Source: Pseudarthrobacter sp. NamE5 (GTDB lineage Bacteria > Actinomycetota > Actinomycetes > Actinomycetales > Micrococcaceae). From it: a DNA stretch of 64,000 nucleotides. The translations under genes and the position numbers were made by a program. The notes beneath the pieces are model-generated. The model saw nothing but the letters and a program-made list of their open reading frames with translations, was not told the origin of the DNA and did no database searches. Below, one piece after another: positions 27,765-35,952 of this stretch (its first letter is position 1; each line of letters starts with the position of its first letter). The stretch is from positions 1-64,000 of the forward strand of contig NZ_VAHO01000005.1 of assembly GCF_005796225.1 (NCBI RefSeq). The letters run 5' to 3'.

Positions 27765-28475
27765 ATGATTAACGAAAATGCGGACCTGCCCGACGACGTT
27801 TTCGCGAAGTTGCCAGGTTCCGGCGCCGTGATGAACCACGCGGTGGCCGTGGATAGTGCCCGCTGGAAACGCGAGCTTAGTGCTCGTGGACTGCCACTCG
27901 TTCAGGGGAAACTAGCAGGAACGGAGCGTATAGCGGTCACTCGCAAGGAAGTTTTTGATCTTGGTGACCGGACCCCTACAGTCGCCAATGCCTTCCAATT
28001 GTTCTATTACTCTCTTGCTTGGGGCCTGGGCAGTCGAGCCCCGCGACTTCGTCAGCGGCTTGACGGACTGGCCGCTCACCAGGAAGAAGCGGGACAGCGT
28101 CTCGTAGCAGCCTGGGCTTTGGTTCAGGATGGGGCACCTCTCCGCGATGGCTACCGGGTTTTGACCACGGATCGAGGCGCTGGACGAATACCTTGGTTTG
28201 GGCCTGCCTTTTCCACCAAATTCCTGTACTTCGCCCAAGGCAGTGAGATCGCCCCGAAGCACATCATTCTGGATCAGGTGGTGTCAAAGAATCTCGGCAT
28301 GGATGCGTGGCCACAGGCACCCACAGCGGGTTGGTGGCCAGAAACATACGAACGGTACTGCAGGCTCCTCTGCCGTTGGGCCGACCAGGCAAGCGTACGG
28401 CTGAATGGGGCGAGGCGTGTTCGAGCCGACGAGATAGAAATAACCCTCTTCAGACGGCACCGCTCGAACAGATAG
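27765..28475 (+). CDS. OGG-fold (8-oxoguanine glycosylase-like) protein
   Basis: The 236-residue protein contains PWFGPAFSTKFLYFAQGS followed by HIILDQVVSKNL, the signature of a family annotated as 8-oxoguanine DNA glycosylase OGG-fold proteins in accessory regions; Lys152 is the candidate catalytic Lys. The N-terminal half is helical (VTRKEVFDLG, NAFQLFYYSLAWG). The start lies only 32 bases from the start of the HNH nuclease on the other strand, so the two share a promoter region. A base-excision activity against modified or damaged DNA is inferred, not proven. Confidence 0.65.
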   Translation: MINENADLPDDVFAKLPGSGAVMNHAVAVDSARWKRELSARGLPLVQGKLAGTERIAVTRKEVFDLGDRTPTVANAFQLFYYSLAWGLGSRAPRLRQRLDGLAAHQEEAGQRLVAAWALVQDGAPLRDGYRVLTTDRGAGRIPWFGPAFSTKFLYFAQGSEIAPKHIILDQVVSKNLGMDAWPQAPTAGWWPETYERYCRLLCRWADQASVRLNGARRVRADEIEITLFRRHRSNR

Positions 28476-28570
28476 GGGAGATGACCGGCAACATGCGGGG
28501 ATAAGAATTCCTGCGCGAAGCATTTCCTACAAGGGCAACGGCGGCTTTGAGGTAGAAAACAACAGACGAA

Positions 28571-29355
28571 TCACTCCGACATCGTGCCAGTTCCGCCCTG
28601 CGCCAGCCCCATAAACATGGTCCGGTGCAGGATGTCCACGTGCTTCCGGGAGACCTCCACCGCTTCCTCAACGTTGCGGGCCCGGAGGGCGGCCACCAGC
28701 GCGATGTGATCATGGTTGGACTTGTGCAGCTTCTCTATGGGGTAGGGGATGAAGTAGTCGTACAGCTCGGCGAGGGTCTCGTGGTAGACCTCGACGGCGT
28801 TGTCCAGGCATGACGCCGTGCCCACCAGCTGGTGGAACTGATCGTCCATCCGGTGGTAGTAGGACCAGTCGCTTGACTCTGCCATTTCACGCGTCAGCCG
28901 CCCCAGCTCATCCACCTGTTCAGGAGTGGCATTGACTGCCGCATAGTGCGTTACCGCGCACTCAAACAGCAAACGCCGGTCCACCAGCCGGTTCACTGCC
29001 TGGGACTCCGCCGGCGACGCCGAGAGCTCCGCCAAAACATCAGAAGGCGGCGCATCCGCCACAAAGGTCCCGCCGGCCCGGCCGCGGCGGCGCACCACAA
29101 CACCCTGCTCAGCCAGGCTCACCAGCGCACGCCGGGCGGTAATCGGGCTGACCGAGAGACCCAGTGCCACGTCCTCCTGGTCCGGCAGCCGCTCGCCGGG
29201 CTTCACAAGCCAAGAGAAATCGCCATCCCGATCCGCATGCGCACGGCATCCATGGCGCTGCGGCGCTCCATCCCGGGCATCCTGCCGGCACCGAGGCGCG
29301 GGGAGTCGACGGTGTCCTCCAGCTGACGGGTCATATCCGCTACTTTACGGCCCAT
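28571..29355 (-). pseudogene. Frameshifted GntR-family (FCD type) regulator
   Basis: The reverse strand from ATG 29355 (preceded by GAAGGGG) encodes MGRKVADMTRQLEDTV ... MRIGMAISLGL and then a stop. One base later the next frame resumes as VKPGERLPDQEDVALGL, SPITARRALVSLAEQGVV and a full FCD ligand domain (VNRLVDRRLLFECAVTHYA, YYHRMDDQFHQLVGTAS). A single missing base near 29206 therefore splits the winged-HTH from its first helix. A GTG at the break could allow a truncated protein of 211 residues. It is divergent from the broken nitrilase gene, which it presumably once controlled. Confidence 0.8.
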
Positions 29356-29373
29356 CACCGCCCCTTCCCTTTA

Positions 29374-29392
29374 TTGGATCATTCTGATCTAA
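29374..29392. promoter_or_regulatory. Palindromic operator for the GntR regulator
   Basis: TTGGATCA (29374-29381) and TGATCTAA (29385-29392) are inverted repeats with one mismatch around TTC, midway between the divergent GntR and nitrilase starts. The size and placement fit FadR/FCD-type operators. It overlaps the likely promoter. Confidence 0.55.
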
Positions 29393-29429
29393 TATAACCC
29401 GGGTCACACCCCAACGCGGAGAAAAACCC

Positions 29430-29776
29430 ATGCAACGCATCCTTCCCCTCGTCGCTGCCCAGGCTCGGCCGCGGCTCATCGGCGAACCTGTCTCGGCCTT
29501 CGCCGACGAGGTCGAGGCAGCCCTCGAAGCCCCACCGCACAGCAAGCTGGTGGTCTTCCCCGAGCTCCACCTCTTCGGCGACGAGGAACTGACCTGCAAA
29601 GAACCGAAAGCCTCCAGGCAAGCGCCGAACCGCTGAACGGCCCACGCGTCAAAGAGCTCAGACAGCTCGCCAAAGACCTGAACATCTGGCTCGTCCCCGG
29701 CAGCGTCTGCGAACGCGGCCCTGAAGGCCAGCTGTTCAACACCCAGCTGGTCCTGTCCCCGGAAGGGGAACTTGGG
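29430..29776 (+). pseudogene. Nitrilase-superfamily gene, N-terminal fragment
   Basis: The first 55 codons (MQRILPLVAAQARPRLIGEP ... LVVFPELHLFG) are the start of a carbon-nitrogen hydrolase, with the catalytic Glu in FPELH. Near 29595 the frame shifts by one base. The neighbouring frame continues SLQASAEPLNGPRVKELRQL ... NIWLVPGSVCERG ... NTQLVLSPEGEL and then homology stops abruptly at about 29776. The continuation of the protein appears at 32516 and 34475. Confidence 0.8.
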
Positions 29777-30078
29777 AGAGCTCGAGTAAATGAGATAATG
29801 GCTCCGGTACTTGCTCGTCGCGGGGTAACTGCTCCTGCCAATAGGCTGTGTAACGAGGAATCCGGGTTCTTCCTTCTCCGGCGTTGGATTCCAAAGCGGC
29901 CGCGTGAACGAATTTTCGTGTTCGAGGACTCGGCGTCCGCAGCCGGCGCCATCGCCTGCAGATTGGCGGGCAATTGTTCGGCGCCGTATTTTTGGCAGGC
30001 CTTGGTTCAAGGTCACCTGAATCTCGGCAGGGTAACTTGTTGTGCCCACTTTGACTGCATACGCGTAAAATCCTGGCA

Positions 30079-31098
30079 ATGAAAGATGTCGCACTTTATT
30101 ACCCTAAAATGACCTTTCCTCCGACCGGTTGGCTCAGCAGAACGCTTCTCTACTGGGACGAAGTGGCGACAATAGTGCCGGAGGCAGTTCAGGCGGCTGT
30201 CAGTGATGACCCCTACATGGCGGAACTGATTGATCTTGGCTTGCTTCGGATGGTAGACCCTGCGCCAACCCTATTAGACGACCAAGTTCAAAGTCAGGTG
30301 CAGAAAGCCTTCTCTGCGCTTCAAAGCGCCCCTATTGAAGAAGACAGTGCCGGCTACCAAGGTATGCGCAGCATGCGCGCTGAGAAGTTACTTTACTCAG
30401 TTCGTAGGCAACTCGAAGAGCAAGGCCAAGCTTGGAGTCATGATAATGAGTCGGGTTGGCTTCGAGTACCTAGCAGCCTTGTTAGATGGTACATGCCACT
30501 GATGGCCGGCCTGATGGCGTCAAGTCTTAGTGTCGATGGTTCGATAAGCTACAAACCAATCACCGATGATCGGCGTTTTATCCAGGCCTCCAATACTGAA
30601 AGTGTATCTATCGAACGGAAACACTTCATATATCGATCAATACATGAAGTTTTACCTGGCCCTAGCATCTCTATCCCGCCTCGCGAAATTATAGAATTCA
30701 AAAACCAATATAGCTCTGAATTGCGCAGGCTAAGAGGCTGGATCGATGATCAGTTTCTATTATCTGTGAATATTCCCTCGACAGAAAATGATCTTTGGGA
30801 AAGGCGCATGCGCGAACGAGTTGCAGAGCAGGTCGAATTTCTCCGTGAGGGCATGAACCGACGACGATGGCCAAAAGTTGTAGTCGGCACTGTTGGTGCA
30901 CTCTTCGGCCACGGAATGGGCATTGCTAATAGTAGTGTCTCAAGCGACAGCATGCTCGAGCTTGGTTTGGGATTGGGCTCCGCTACAATAGCTGCCGCCA
31001 CTAGCATGCCCGCAGTCGTTGAGTCCGCCCGTCGTCCCCGCTATGATCCCCGCGCCCCACTTGCGTATGCTGCGCTGACAACTACCTTGCGTCGATAG
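30079..31098 (+). CDS. DUF6236-family protein
   Basis: The 339-residue protein begins KDVALYYPKMTFPPTGWLSR and TLLYWDEVATIVPE, a pattern I associate with DUF6236 proteins found in accessory and defence regions. The middle is helical and polar; a Gly-rich hydrophobic stretch (VVVGTVGALFGHGMGIA to LGLGLGSATIAAATSM) lies near residues 270-315. The base composition is lower in GC than the flanks. The gene sits between two pieces of the broken nitrilase, together with the receiver-domain gene. No biochemical function is known to me. Confidence 0.65.
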   Translation: MKDVALYYPKMTFPPTGWLSRTLLYWDEVATIVPEAVQAAVSDDPYMAELIDLGLLRMVDPAPTLLDDQVQSQVQKAFSALQSAPIEEDSAGYQGMRSMRAEKLLYSVRRQLEEQGQAWSHDNESGWLRVPSSLVRWYMPLMAGLMASSLSVDGSISYKPITDDRRFIQASNTESVSIERKHFIYRSIHEVLPGPSISIPPREIIEFKNQYSSELRRLRGWIDDQFLLSVNIPSTENDLWERRMRERVAEQVEFLREGMNRRRWPKVVVGTVGALFGHGMGIANSSVSSDSMLELGLGLGSATIAAATSMPAVVESARRPRYDPRAPLAYAALTTTLRR

Positions 31099-31439
31099 AG
31101 ACACAAATAAAGGCCCATTGACATGAATTAATTGCGGTCGAGATACTGCAATTGCATGCAGATCACTACGATAGTTTTTGCTGGAGGTATAGACCCGTTT
31201 AGTTCGCACCTCGGCCGCTGAGCCTCACGAGGCGGCCAGTACGACCCCCAGGGGGAGTTTCTGCCTATCAAAAGGGATGCCAGGGTTTCTGTAGGTAGCC
31301 AAGGTCTGTAGCTGGAGACGCGTTGTAGCGCAAGCGTCCAGCCAGTCGCGGTTCATTGTGTGCTTTAATTCGAATTGAATGATTCGTGCGGCCTTGTTGT
31401 CATCATGGCCGCTAGTGCGAGTCCTGTTTATGAAGGCAT
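31099..31439. other. Intergenic region between the DUF6236 and receiver genes
   Basis: About 340 bases. A 73-codon minus-strand frame at 31225-31446 has no SD or known motif and I do not count it as a gene. The spacing suggests that the receiver gene has its own promoter. Confidence 0.4.
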
Positions 31440-32165
31440 ATGACACTCGAACAGATTAGCGCCCTATTGACCTCCGTAGGCGCCTTGCTAGGTGCCATAC
31501 TTTGGCCGGTGCTTGTGTTTGTTCTTGTCATCACGTTCAAGTCAGAGTTCCGCAAGCTCTTAAAGTCTGATGATGTAACCTTCAAAGCGGCTGGGTTAGA
31601 GGCTTCTTTTCAGCGCAAACAGGTGGAAGCCGCGGTAGCCCTTGGTGCCGCAACAGCCAAGTCGGCCGCAGGTCAAACGCCTGAGGCGGCAACAAGCCCA
31701 GCCCGGCTTGCCGATGCTCTTGCTCAAGCGCTTCCTGATGAGCGAACACAGAGGCGTCTTCAAGGTTCCGTTGTCCTTTGGGTGGATGATCGGCCTGAAA
31801 ATAACGTCTATGAGCGACAAGCGCTTGAAGCCTTGGAGGTAACGATTGATTTGGCACAATCCACGGAGCAAGCACTTGCACTAGTACGGCGGCAATCATA
31901 CAACCTGATAATCTCCGACATGGGCCGCCCCCCAGACAATCGGGCTGGTTACACCTTGCTCGACAAATTACGGGCGTCTGGTGATCACACTCCATTCCTC
32001 ATTTACGCGGGATCTCGCCGCCCAGAGCATATTCAAGAGGCTCGTGATCATGGCGCCTTGGGGGCTACAAATCGTCCACAAGAGTTGATTCTTATGGCCG
32101 TAGCGGCTTTGAGCTCTCATCCAACTAAAGGATATGGCTGGGGGAGCCCGGACGGGAGAAATTGA
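31440..32165 (+). CDS. Membrane-anchored stand-alone receiver domain protein
   Basis: The 241-residue protein has one N-terminal transmembrane helix (ILWPVLVFVLVITF), a roughly 80-residue Ala/Gln-rich helical linker, and a C-terminal CheY-like receiver. Receiver landmarks are VVLWVDDRPENN (acidic pair), NLIISDMGRPPDNRAG (phospho-acceptor Asp) and FLIYAGS (conserved Ser/Thr). The position of the usual Lys is occupied in GATNRPQEL by Asn-Arg, so signal output may differ. No effector or kinase domain is attached and no kinase is adjacent. It is transcribed in the same direction as the DUF6236 gene within the same insert. Confidence 0.75.
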   Translation: MTLEQISALLTSVGALLGAILWPVLVFVLVITFKSEFRKLLKSDDVTFKAAGLEASFQRKQVEAAVALGAATAKSAAGQTPEAATSPARLADALAQALPDERTQRRLQGSVVLWVDDRPENNVYERQALEALEVTIDLAQSTEQALALVRRQSYNLIISDMGRPPDNRAGYTLLDKLRASGDHTPFLIYAGSRRPEHIQEARDHGALGATNRPQELILMAVAALSSHPTKGYGWGSPDGRN

Positions 32166-32429
32166 TCACGCTTTGCAATTGCTGGGTAGCCAGGTTGTCA
32201 ACACCTAGCAACACCGCACTTGGCTGTAGGAGGCTCTGGTCCTCTTTAGGCCCCGTTGCCGAAATGAAGGTGGATCACTGCTCGGCAGAGGGTGAGCCGC
32301 GGTCAGGCGTCCTAAGGATTAGGCAAAGCAAAGCGATAGGGTGTCGAGGAAAGATTAGCGACGGCTACCATCTCCGCCGGCGCCGCCAACTCCGCGTACT
32401 CGTGCCTGGGGTCGGACGCCGTCACTTCC

Positions 32430-32515
32430 CTCACATGCCTACGGCGGTGTCCTACATGGTGGTCCCGGTGATCAGCGCCGTCATCTGCGCCTACCTGCTC
32501 TCTCGGCTGGCTTTC
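32430..32515 (+). pseudogene. Short membrane-protein fragment, possibly from an APC permease
   Basis: The frame reads LTAVSYMVVPVISAVICAYL and then LSRLAFY before running directly into nitrilase sequence at 32516. It is one hydrophobic helix without start or stop. Its resemblance to late helices of APC permeases, and the presence of another permease fragment at 34240 in the same relation to a nitrilase piece, suggest common origin; this is inference. Confidence 0.4.
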
Positions 32516-32767
32516 TACCGGATCCACCTTTTCGACGCGCAGGGCTTCGGCGAGTCGACGTTCATCAAGCCGGGACCGTCCACTGACCCGGTGGTGTTCG
32601 AACACGGGGGAGCGCTGTTCGGGCTGATGACCTGCTACGACCTGCGTTTCCCGGAGCTGGCCAGGTCACTGGCAGACGCCGGCGCGCAGGTCCTGCTGGT
32701 CTGCTCGTCCTGGGTGCCGGGGGAGTACAAGACAGAGCAGTGGCTGGCTTTGAACGCCGCGCGGGCG
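32516..32767 (+). pseudogene. Nitrilase-superfamily gene, middle fragment
   Basis: Codons from 32516 encode YRIHLFDAQGFGESTF ... VVFEHGGALFGLMTCYDLRF ... ELARSLADAGAQVLLVCSSW ... TEQWLALNAARA, the central nitrilase region with the active-site Cys in MTCYDLRFPE and the Lys-region IHLFD. It fits directly after the fragment ending SPEGEL at 29776, with only a few residues missing. It is cut again after NAARA, where the frame enters unrelated AT-rich sequence. Confidence 0.8.
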
Positions 32768-32800
32768 AGCTCTATCCAGTGTTTATCATATCAGTTCTAG

Positions 32801-33003
32801 TATTTGGTACATTTTTGGGTGTGAAGTGAACAGCCCAAGCAAAAGATGCGAAATGTAAACCACCAGCCAAGCCATTGTCCCGAGCGTGGCCTTTGTTTAC
32901 TTTTGCTCAAATTCGGCACCTTCCTAGTAAGGAGGACGTACCCTGGATGTCTGTAGTTTTTACCAGAAGCCGAGAGTGCTTCAGGGCATGTGGCGCCCGT
33001 TAC
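32801..33003. other. AT-rich non-coding stretch after the nitrilase fragment
   Basis: Around 200 bases of unrelated, AT-rich DNA separate the truncated nitrilase piece from the pentapeptide-repeat gene. It contains AAGGAGGA at 32929-32936, followed by a 31-codon frame, which I do not accept as a gene because it runs antisense into the next coding sequence. Confidence 0.4.
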
Positions 33004-34134
33004 CTAAGCCTCATTGTTCTTAAAAGCGCCGTCGCTAGTTGAAGGTGGTTCATAAGGAAGACCATTCAACCGACAAGCTTCATAGGATACCCATTTGCCT
33101 TTGGTTGGTTCAACGGCAAAAGAAGCCCGCTTGAAATTATAGTTTCTGTCCGCTAGGGCTGAAACGTGCATTGTGCCCATGAATGAGTTGTAAATGAACG
33201 CGGGACGTTCATCATAGAAGATGTCAAAGCGCACATAATCATGGAAAGCGGCACCGCTAAAATCAGACTTTCCGAATACTGTACGTGCAAAGGATGTGCG
33301 CCCAAGGAAAACGGCGCTTTGGAACGAAACATTGTTACTGCTTCCTCCCTGAAACATGGTGGGCCCACGGAATACAGTCCTCTTAAAGGAGGCCCTTCGA
33401 ATTACTGCATCTTCCAGTATGAAGTCATTGAGTTCAGCACGATCAAGATCAAGGTCAGTGTCGGGCCAAGAAGGTTTCCCCTCTGCATCTTTCTTAAATC
33501 CCTCCGCGATCAGACGCTGTACCGTCCGACGCACTTCCCCATCTGCCGGATCATCAATATCAGCATCGGCCGGGTTGCTGCTTGTCATCTTCAAGTGAGG
33601 GAGGCGAAGATAGGCGCATAGTACATCGACACATGACTGCCGCTGCTCTGTCCAGTCTGTAGCAAGGTGTGCCATGGCGTTAACACCGGCAAGGCGGACT
33701 GCAGCTGAATCATGTCCAATCTGCTCAGCAGCGGACACATACCGCGCACGAAATTCTCGCTCTTGGTCATATTGCCGACGGCTGTGCTCAGTGTCGAAGG
33801 CCAGAGCATAGGTGCGGTACGCGTCTACAACTCGCTGCTGGTCCGCGTGCAGTTGCTGTTCCTTCAAGCGAAGGCTTCGGAGCGCCACAAAGACTGCACC
33901 GGCGGCAGTGGGAACCCCAATCAGAGTAACGGCGGTGCGTGCCGCTTCGGCTGGGGGTAGCTCTAGATGTTCCTTGACAACGATGAAGACCACCACACCA
34001 AGCCCGCCAGCAAGAAGCACAGCCAAGATCACACCGACAACTAGAGTCCACAGCTTCCCGGGCTTTGGGTCGGGGCGGTCCTGGGGTCCAGGCCGCTGCA
34101 TGTTAAGACGTGGCGTAACCGGGTGCGAGGTCAT
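33004..34134 (-). CDS. Membrane protein with pentapeptide-like repeats
   Basis: The 376-residue protein has a cytoplasmic Pro-rich N-terminus, two transmembrane helices (TLVVGVILAVLLAGGLGVVV and AVTLIGVPTAAGAVFVALRS), a coiled helical segment (LKEQQLHADQQRVVDAYRTY), and a C-terminal run of pentapeptide-like units with Phe/Leu at the central position (RASFKRTVFRGPTMF, QSAVFLGRTSFARTVF, KSDFSGAAF). Such membrane-linked pentapeptide proteins are frequent near defence genes and in actinobacterial genomes, but their function is unknown. The gene lies between the middle and last nitrilase fragments. Confidence 0.75.
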   Translation of the reverse strand: MTSHPVTPRLNMQRPGPQDRPDPKPGKLWTLVVGVILAVLLAGGLGVVVFIVVKEHLELPPAEAARTAVTLIGVPTAAGAVFVALRSLRLKEQQLHADQQRVVDAYRTYALAFDTEHSRRQYDQEREFRARYVSAAEQIGHDSAAVRLAGVNAMAHLATDWTEQRQSCVDVLCAYLRLPHLKMTSSNPADADIDDPADGEVRRTVQRLIAEGFKKDAEGKPSWPDTDLDLDRAELNDFILEDAVIRRASFKRTVFRGPTMFQGGSSNNVSFQSAVFLGRTSFARTVFGKSDFSGAAFHDYVRFDIFYDERPAFIYNSFMGTMHVSALADRNYNFKRASFAVEPTKGKWVSYEACRLNGLPYEPPSTSDGAFKNNEA

Positions 34135-34239
34135 AGCTTCCTTCTGCTCAATCGCAGCAGGGCAACGACTGCGAACTTCTCAAAGCCATTCTCCCCGGCC
34201 GAAAGCACGCACCGGCCGTGCCAGGTGCGTGCTTTCCGG

Positions 34240-34474
34240 ATGAGTTTCCTGTTCGGTGCCGTGTTCCTGGCCGGCCTGGTGGTGGCGCAGTTCGTCTCCA
34301 GCCTCGCCACGCAGGCCAGCGCCTCCCGCCTGCTGTACGCCTTGGGCCGCGACTCCGTCGTGCCCAAGGCGGTCTTCGGCCGGCTCAGCGAGAAGCATGA
34401 CACCTCGGTGGCGAACCTGGTGGTCACGGGCCTCGTGGGCTGGTCGCGGTCTTTTTGGACGTCGCGACGTCGAC
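34240..34474 (+). pseudogene. APC-type permease fragment
   Basis: The frame from 34240 encodes FLFGAVFLAGLVVAQFVSSL, ATQASASRLLYALGRDSVVP and KAVFGRLSEKHDTSVANLVV, clearly the middle of an APC amino acid permease. After a one-base shift near 34440 it continues GLVAVFLDVATST. It then changes into nitrilase C-terminal sequence. It has neither the first nor the last helices of a permease and cannot be functional. Confidence 0.75.
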
Positions 34475-34590
34475 GTGGCAGAGGTGTGCCAGGCCCCTGG
34501 TGTCTGCGGGGCGGAGCGTGCTGGTGGACCCGGTGGGCGTCGTTGAGGCCGGCCTTGGGTTCGGTCCCTATGTACCGGCAGCGGCGGATA
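34475..34590 (+). pseudogene. Nitrilase-superfamily gene, C-terminal fragment
   Basis: One frame reads VAEVCQAPGV and the neighbouring frame then reads SAGRSVLVDPVGVVEAGLG followed by a short tail. These are the conserved end of carbon-nitrogen hydrolases (QAP.. G.S.VVDP.G). The piece continues logically from NAARA at 32767. It has a frameshift and lies 29 bases before the end of the reverse transcriptase gene on the other strand. Confidence 0.65.
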
Positions 34591-34618
34591 GGAACTTTCA
34601 TCGACCTAACCTGACGGG

Positions 34619-35725
34619 TCACACCCTCTCAACTCCTGCAAGCTCCAGGCGCGCACGCATTTCGGCGCCGAAGTCAGGGTCGACATAGACGCAGTAAGCA
34701 TAGTGTCCCCATATGAAGCTCATGAATTCCTGATCAGAGGAAAACCCTCTATGAATCCCGTGGTCGGCGAGTCCATTTTTCTCGAGGCCGTATAAATGGG
34801 CCCGTATCGAATTCTTGTAGTTTCGGTTAAGCCATACAGAATCCTGACCGACGCAGAGGCCAAGAACCCTATGCTCTTGGCCGGAACGAGTAACCCGGGT
34901 CTTGCGCTCATTCATAGTAAAACCAGAAACGTGTATGGCACTCTTAAGATCTCGTAGGATGGAATTGCATTCGCTCCGACTGACCGCGTGGCCCGTTGAA
35001 AACGTAATATCGTCCGCATATCGGGTGATGATTCCGCCCCACGCCGTGGCCACCTCTCCCAACAACTGATCTAAACCAATGCAGACAAGGTTGGAAAGCT
35101 TGCCGCTTGTCGAAGCCCCCTGTGGAAGCCGCCCCGACTTCAGAAGCTCGTAGACCACCCCTTTCTCGTCGGGTCCGCGGAGAGTCACCTCGTGGCCGAC
35201 CGACGAAATCAAGGACATCTCGAACGCTAGCAATTTGGGATAGCCGAAACCGACAAAAGTTTTGTATAGTGCAGTCGAGCTTATGGAGCCGAAGAAATCA
35301 GCGAGGTCGAGTTGAATCATGGTTTTGGCGCCTATATGGCGGCGAGCCGCTTCCAGCGTGTTCCGACGGGGTTCATAGGCATATGACAAATCAGAGGTTG
35401 GCCTTTTGGGGAGACAATTTTCCAGAATAGCCAGTTGCAGAGATTTGAGGTGGGGGGAGGGCGCATGAATAGTTCTAAACCCCTTCCCGGAGTGCTTCTT
35501 AAGTTTCCTAGCTGAATAGTGCGCACGGTGGTTGAAGATAACATCGCGAGCAGCCTCATACGGTACCTTGGCCACCGTGCAAAGGTGCGTAAGAGTGTAC
35601 AGCGGTATAACGTGTGAGGATCGAGTTAGGCGATCAATTTCTCGAATTTCTCGCAATAACTGTGGCGAGCCTCCTCGAGCGGAAAGCGCAGCGCTGTAGG
35701 CGTGAGGCGAGGCGATTCCTACCAT
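34619..35725 (-). CDS. Retron-type reverse transcriptase
   Basis: The 368-residue protein has all core RT motifs: KGFRTIHAPSPHLKSLQLAI (motifs 1-2), MIQLDLADFFGSIS with the first catalytic Asp (motif A), LPQGASTSGKLSNLV (motif B) and TRYADDITFS with the YADD box at 236-239 (motif C), then NERKTRV. The region-X motif of retrons, NAxxH, is represented by AARRH (126-130), and the VTG motif by VLG (287-289), so it is retron-like but divergent. No maturase or endonuclease domain is fused. It is downstream of, and codirectional with, a PRTase-like gene with a 227-base gap that could hold the msr-msd RNA. Confidence 0.85.
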   Translation of the reverse strand: MVGIASPHAYSAALSARGGSPQLLREIREIDRLTRSSHVIPLYTLTHLCTVAKVPYEAARDVIFNHRAHYSARKLKKHSGKGFRTIHAPSPHLKSLQLAILENCLPKRPTSDLSYAYEPRRNTLEAARRHIGAKTMIQLDLADFFGSISSTALYKTFVGFGYPKLLAFEMSLISSVGHEVTLRGPDEKGVVYELLKSGRLPQGASTSGKLSNLVCIGLDQLLGEVATAWGGIITRYADDITFSTGHAVSRSECNSILRDLKSAIHVSGFTMNERKTRVTRSGQEHRVLGLCVGQDSVWLNRNYKNSIRAHLYGLEKNGLADHGIHRGFSSDQEFMSFIWGHYAYCVYVDPDFGAEMRARLELAGVERV

Positions 35726-35734
35726 TGATTTCCC

Positions 35735-35820
35735 TCATGCCGGAGAAATTCAGATTGAATTTCGTAGGCCTTGATCAGTTTATCCGGTTATATGTATTCT
35801 TGGCAGAAGCGACGGCATGA
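35735..35820 (-). ncRNA. Candidate retron msr-msd region
   Basis: Directly before the reverse transcriptase ATG, on the same strand, an 86-base segment is closed by perfect 8-bp inverted repeats (35735-35742 and 35813-35820). It contains an 8-bp perfect hairpin, GAAATTCA/TGAATTTC, at 35745-35763. The whole 35726-35952 gap is long enough for a retron non-coding RNA and has no open frame. The limits of any RNA and the branching guanosine cannot be assigned by eye. Confidence 0.35.
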
Positions 35821-35952
35821 AGCAACTATCCACCTACACAAACCAAATTGGCATTGTGCATAAAGGTCTGGCTGAAGCCAAATCTCCGGGTTGAAGCCGA
35901 TGTCGCGCTTGCTTGCGGATACGTGCCGACTAAATTAGACGACTAACTAGGT

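Noticed and set aside
31225..31446. 73-codon minus-strand frame before the receiver gene
   Set aside because: It needs a GTG start that overlaps the receiver gene start and has no SD or recognisable domain.
32947..33042. 31-codon plus-strand frame with AAGGAGGA upstream
   Set aside because: The SD-like sequence is good, but the frame is antisense to the end of the pentapeptide-repeat gene and the peptide has no family features.
34619..35725. Reverse transcriptase considered as a group II intron or diversity-generating retroelement
   Set aside because: There is no maturase or endonuclease domain, no intron RNA domain V-like sequence and no template/variable repeat pair nearby; the PRTase-like partner points to a retron.
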